From NCBI GenBank assembly GCA_016934535.1, contig JAFGSQ010000056.1, positions 1 to 64,000 of the forward strand: DNA of 64,000 nucleotides, in the 5' to 3' direction. The notes beneath the pieces were generated by a model that ran no database searches, was not told the origin of the DNA, and saw only the letters and a program-made list of their open reading frames with translations. This stretch comes from a candidate division WOR-3 bacterium. GTDB taxonomy: Bacteria > SDB-A. Positions within the stretch are counted from its first letter, which is position 1, and each line of letters opens with the position of its first letter. Shown in pieces: positions 61,581 through 64,000 of this stretch. Both the position numbers and the translations under genes were made by a program.

Positions 61581-62804
61581 TTATTTTATAAAATCGACTT
61601 TTTCCCTCATCTCTCCTTCGGGAGTGGATAAAGTTATGAAATATGTTCCGTTGATACAGTCGTTTCCAGTGCCGTCGTGTCCGTCCCAGTAAAATGAATG
61701 ATTTCCGGCGTCAAGCATTCCTTCGTTGAGAACTCTTACTTTTGAACCGTTGACGGAATATATTGAAACCGATACGAATTGCGGATATGTCAAACTGATA
61801 TTAATTTCGAGACTGTTGGCGAAAGGATTTGGGAATAATCTTAATACATTTATTCCAGTGTGTTGTTCGACAGGTTCTTCCACTCCGAGACCTGTCTCGT
61901 AAAGTTCAATGAACCTGCACTGTCCGGAATACTTTACTGCAATCTGCGCACCTGTGGCTGAATCGAGCTCGACAACTCCGACAGAACTTGTCGCAAGAAT
62001 GTTGCCGTTTCCGAGTCTGTAAACGCCTCTGGCGCCGCTGAAAGGCAGTGTCCTGAATATAGTTCCGCTCGTGTCAAAATCAGTGACGTTGTTCGCGGAA
62101 AATCCGGCTACCAGAAATTCTCCTGGCTGAACCGGATCGGAAATTATCTGCTCGGGAAAATTAATAGATATAATTTGTTTCACGAAACTCCCCGAAGCGT
62201 CGTAGAGTCTTACGTTGTCTGAAGATCCTTCTATGTCGGCCACAAGAGCGCTTCCGTCCGAGAGGAAAAATATGTCGAAAGGATCTATGGTTCCTGCGGG
62301 GACGAAAAAGCCCGCAGACGAATGAGGACCGCTGAACATGAAAATAGCCTTGTTGCCGGTTCCTCCGCATGTGACGAACAGAGTGTCGTTTCTGAAAGCG
62401 ATTCCCCTGACGTTGTCCAATCCGTCGGAGGCGTCTGCCGCTATGTACAAGAAATTTCCCAGAGAATCGAAAGCGTATACGGCGTCTGATACTTGATCTG
62501 AGAGGAAAATAATATTAGATGGTCCCTGTATGGCGTTGATAGGTGTTTGAAGGTCGTAATTGAGTCCGGTGGGATCGTCTACAATTATGTTTCCGATGTA
62601 TGTTCCGTCGTAGGGCGAAAACATGCCTACTACGTCGGCGTTTGAATCCGGGATAAGAAGAACCGACGCCTTGGGCATAGAAGATTTCTCATAGACTTGT
62701 TTTCCTGTCCAAGGATTGATACCCGACATCTCAGCCTCTTCCTGATTTGCAAAAATCATGATGGGAAGAGACAACAAAAACATGACACTGATTAAACGCT
62801 TCAT
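61581..62804 (-). CDS. Exported beta-propeller protein with FlgD-Ig/T9SS-like tail
   Basis: 407 residues. Signal peptide (1-19, ending FAN), then a repeated-blade propeller region (IIFLSDQVSDAVYAFDSLGNFLYIA, VRGIAFRNDTLFVTCGG, EQIISDPVQPGEFLVAGF). The C-terminal ~90 residues are a FlgD-type Ig tail: LRLFPNPFANSLEINISLT, VSIYSVNGSKVRVL, HSFYWDGHDGTGNDCINGTYFITL. In related lineages such tails substitute for or accompany T9SS sorting signals. An AAAAGGAGG site precedes the ATG. Confidence 0.82.
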   Translation of the reverse strand: MKRLISVMFLLSLPIMIFANQEEAEMSGINPWTGKQVYEKSSMPKASVLLIPDSNADVVGMFSPYDGTYIGNIIVDDPTGLNYDLQTPINAIQGPSNIIFLSDQVSDAVYAFDSLGNFLYIAADASDGLDNVRGIAFRNDTLFVTCGGTGNKAIFMFSGPHSSAGFFVPAGTIDPFDIFFLSDGSALVADIEGSSDNVRLYDASGSFVKQIISINFPEQIISDPVQPGEFLVAGFSANNVTDFDTSGTIFRTLPFSGARGVYRLGNGNILATSSVGVVELDSATGAQIAVKYSGQCRFIELYETGLGVEEPVEQHTGINVLRLFPNPFANSLEINISLTYPQFVSVSIYSVNGSKVRVLNEGMLDAGNHSFYWDGHDGTGNDCINGTYFITLSTPEGEMREKVDFIK

Positions 62805-62839
62805 TTTTCCTCCTTTTTTCGTTACGGTTAATATAATTA

Positions 62840-62848
62840 ATTATAACA
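62840..62848 (-). promoter_or_regulatory. Extended -10 promoter of the propeller gene
   Basis: On the minus strand, TGTTATAAT fits an extended -10 element; TTTCAA lies 15 bases upstream of it. Confidence 0.5.
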
Positions 62849-62881
62849 TAATTACAGGCGTTGAAAAAAGAAACTGAGGTC

Positions 62882-63235
62882 TCAACCACCGAAAATCGTC
62901 TTTCTGAAAATGAAAAAAACGGCGCCGAGAATGCAGAGTCCGGCCCAGAGAAAATCAATGTCGGGTTTTTCTCTGAAATAGAAAACAGAAAAAGGAATGA
63001 AAACGGAAAGTGTTATGACTTCCTGGAGGATTTTAAGCTGTCCTAAGTTCATCGCCTGATGACCAATCCTGTTGGCCGGAACCTGAATAAGGTATTCGAA
63101 AAAAGCGATTGCCCAGCTGGCAATTGAGGCTATTATCCAGGGTTTTTGCGATAAATTTTTGAGGTGTGCATACCAGGCGAAGGTCATAAAGATGTTGCTG
63201 CAGATCAATAGAATTACCGTAATTAAATAATGCAT
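62882..63235 (-). CDS. DUF486 (DMT-like) small membrane protein
   Basis: 117 residues with four hydrophobic helices and the DUF486 patterns FMTFAWYAHLKN, ASWAIAFFEYLIQVPANRIGH and LKILQEVITLSVFIPFSVFY. The family resembles half-size drug/metabolite transporters; substrate unknown. AAAGGA precedes the ATG by six bases. Confidence 0.9.
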   Translation of the reverse strand: MHYLITVILLICSNIFMTFAWYAHLKNLSQKPWIIASIASWAIAFFEYLIQVPANRIGHQAMNLGQLKILQEVITLSVFIPFSVFYFREKPDIDFLWAGLCILGAVFFIFRKTIFGG

Positions 63236-63256
63236 ATAAAATCCTTTTAGCCGGAA

Positions 63257-63284
63257 ATTATAAGGGATTTTTTATTCCTGCAAA
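63257..63284 (-). promoter_or_regulatory. Promoter of the DUF486 gene
   Basis: On the minus strand, TTTGCA (63284-63279), a 16-base spacer, then TATAAT (63262-63257). Confidence 0.5.
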
Positions 63285-63325
63285 GTATTATTTGCGCCGA
63301 TTTTAATGCGGAGAAAAATTCTTTC

Positions 63326-63334
63326 TGATAGAAT
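63326..63334 (+). promoter_or_regulatory. Extended -10-like element before the second cyclase
   Basis: TGATAGAAT (63326-63334), with no -35 match; GAGAGGA precedes the ATG at 63352. Confidence 0.3.
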
Positions 63335-63351
63335 TTCGGCAGAGAGGACGG

Positions 63352-64000
63352 ATGAAAAATTCAATGAAGACAAGAAGGTTAGTCCCAAACATTGTCGAAG
63401 ATTTTTTCCTCAATAAAATACAGTTCAAAGAGTTTGAAGGAGCGGTTTTGTTCCTCGACATTTCCGGCTTCACTTCGACAACGGAAGAGCTGATGAAAAA
63501 CGGAAAAGAAGGCGCTGAGGTACTTTCAAAAATAATAAACGACGTCTTCACTCCGGCGATATCCGCCGTCGAAAGACATTCCGGGTTCGTCCCAGTTTTT
63601 GCAGGAGACGCGTTTTATGCCGTGTTTCCAGCCGGAAAGAAAATTAATAAATCCTCCACAGTGTCCGCTCTTTTAGCCGCCGGCGAGATTGTGAGTGAAT
63701 TCACCGGTTTGAATCCCGTCAAAACCAGGTTTGGAGATTTCGTTTTCTCGCCTAAAATCGCCCTATCGTCTGGTAAAATCATTTTTAAGACAATCGATTG
63801 CGGCGGACGGTACTTGTATTATTTTCAGGGAAAACCGTTTGACGAGACGGCTGAACTGCAAAAAAAATGTGGTGACAATGAAGTTTTGGCGAATACAAAA
63901 ATAAAAAAAGCCGTAAAAACTGACAAAAGATACAAGTTTATAAAGAAAACCGAAAATTTTTTTGCCGCGGATATTAGATTAAAAAAAAACAAAGAGCTGA
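63352..64000 (+). CDS. Class III cyclase-domain protein, 5' part
   Basis: 216 codons are visible, then the frame runs off the window. The domain is visible from residue ~30: AVLFLDISGFTSTTEELMKNG with metal Asp36, and VPVFAGDAFYAVFPAG with Asp86. The later GD-N-R motif of active cyclases is not seen, as that area reads YLYYFQGKPFDETAEL, so this domain may be degenerate or the first of a tandem pair. Large proteins that start this way usually continue into an ATPase and TPR repeats, as in the gene at 4548-7772. ATG 63352 has GAGAGGA upstream. Confidence 0.75.
   Translation, partial: MKNSMKTRRLVPNIVEDFFLNKIQFKEFEGAVLFLDISGFTSTTEELMKNGKEGAEVLSKIINDVFTPAISAVERHSGFVPVFAGDAFYAVFPAGKKINKSSTVSALLAAGEIVSEFTGLNPVKTRFGDFVFSPKIALSSGKIIFKTIDCGGRYLYYFQGKPFDETAELQKKCGDNEVLANTKIKKAVKTDKRYKFIKKTENFFAADIRLKKNKEL

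Overview
The window reads as a stretch of chromosome from a Gram-negative bacterium of the Fibrobacteres-Chlorobi-Bacteroidetes (FCB) superphylum or a nearby candidate phylum such as WOR-3. Three lines of evidence point there: an outer-membrane SprA-type translocon protein, two exported proteins whose C-termini look like type IX secretion (T9SS) or FlgD-Ig tails, and an ADP-heptose/heptosyltransferase set that implies lipopolysaccharide. The phylum is an inference. No integrase, insertion sequence, CRISPR array, prophage or tRNA was seen. Coding density is very high, and genes often overlap by ATGA or TTGA.

Layout. 1-90 is the 3' part of a 5S rRNA, so an rRNA operon lies to the left. 206-3829 (+) carries an outer-membrane barrel protein, an Ogg2-type DNA glycosylase, an unknown exported protein and glutamine-dependent NAD synthetase. 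14788-3807 (-) is a run of two tiny membrane proteins, a NapH-like membrane ferredoxin, the 1862-residue SprA homologue, a cyclase/AAA/TPR signalling protein and MgtC. 15018-20348 (+) is secD-secF-tgt-rlmD, followed by ackA. 25099-21628 (-) is a lipopolysaccharide-core operon with two GT9 heptosyltransferases and GmhB. 25209-29923 (+) has small unknown proteins, hisS and mnmG.

30110-41934 (+) is a long housekeeping cluster in a classical order: rplM-rpsI-rpsB-tsf-pyrH-frr-uppS-cdsA-dxr-rseP-cinA-ddl-hldD plus a class II aldolase. It combines translation with isoprenoid, phospholipid, peptidoglycan and heptose supply. 42025-51824 holds a von Willebrand lipoprotein, a T9SS cargo protein on the opposite strand, a Na+/solute symporter, a UvrD helicase, RNase HIII and purA. 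62804-51831 (-, with glutaredoxin on +) holds a lipoprotein, a variant PRPP synthetase, a MATE/ANKH-like carrier, hutH, a tight run of five genes (DUF503, DUF2520, RsmC-like methyltransferase, BatA-like, Mth938-like) and a second exported FlgD-Ig protein. The right edge has a DUF486 membrane protein and the start of a second class III cyclase, cut by the window end.

The genes are mostly core metabolism and envelope biogenesis. The less ordinary elements are the SprA operon and its cargo, a SecF with an enlarged periplasmic domain, a set of genes whose -10 box sits only a few bases before the start codon (probable leaderless mRNAs), one divergent promoter pair that appears to share a -35 box, structured leaders before ribosomal protein genes, and many TTG starts, several of them in TTGA overlaps. 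No clearly new biological system was identified.
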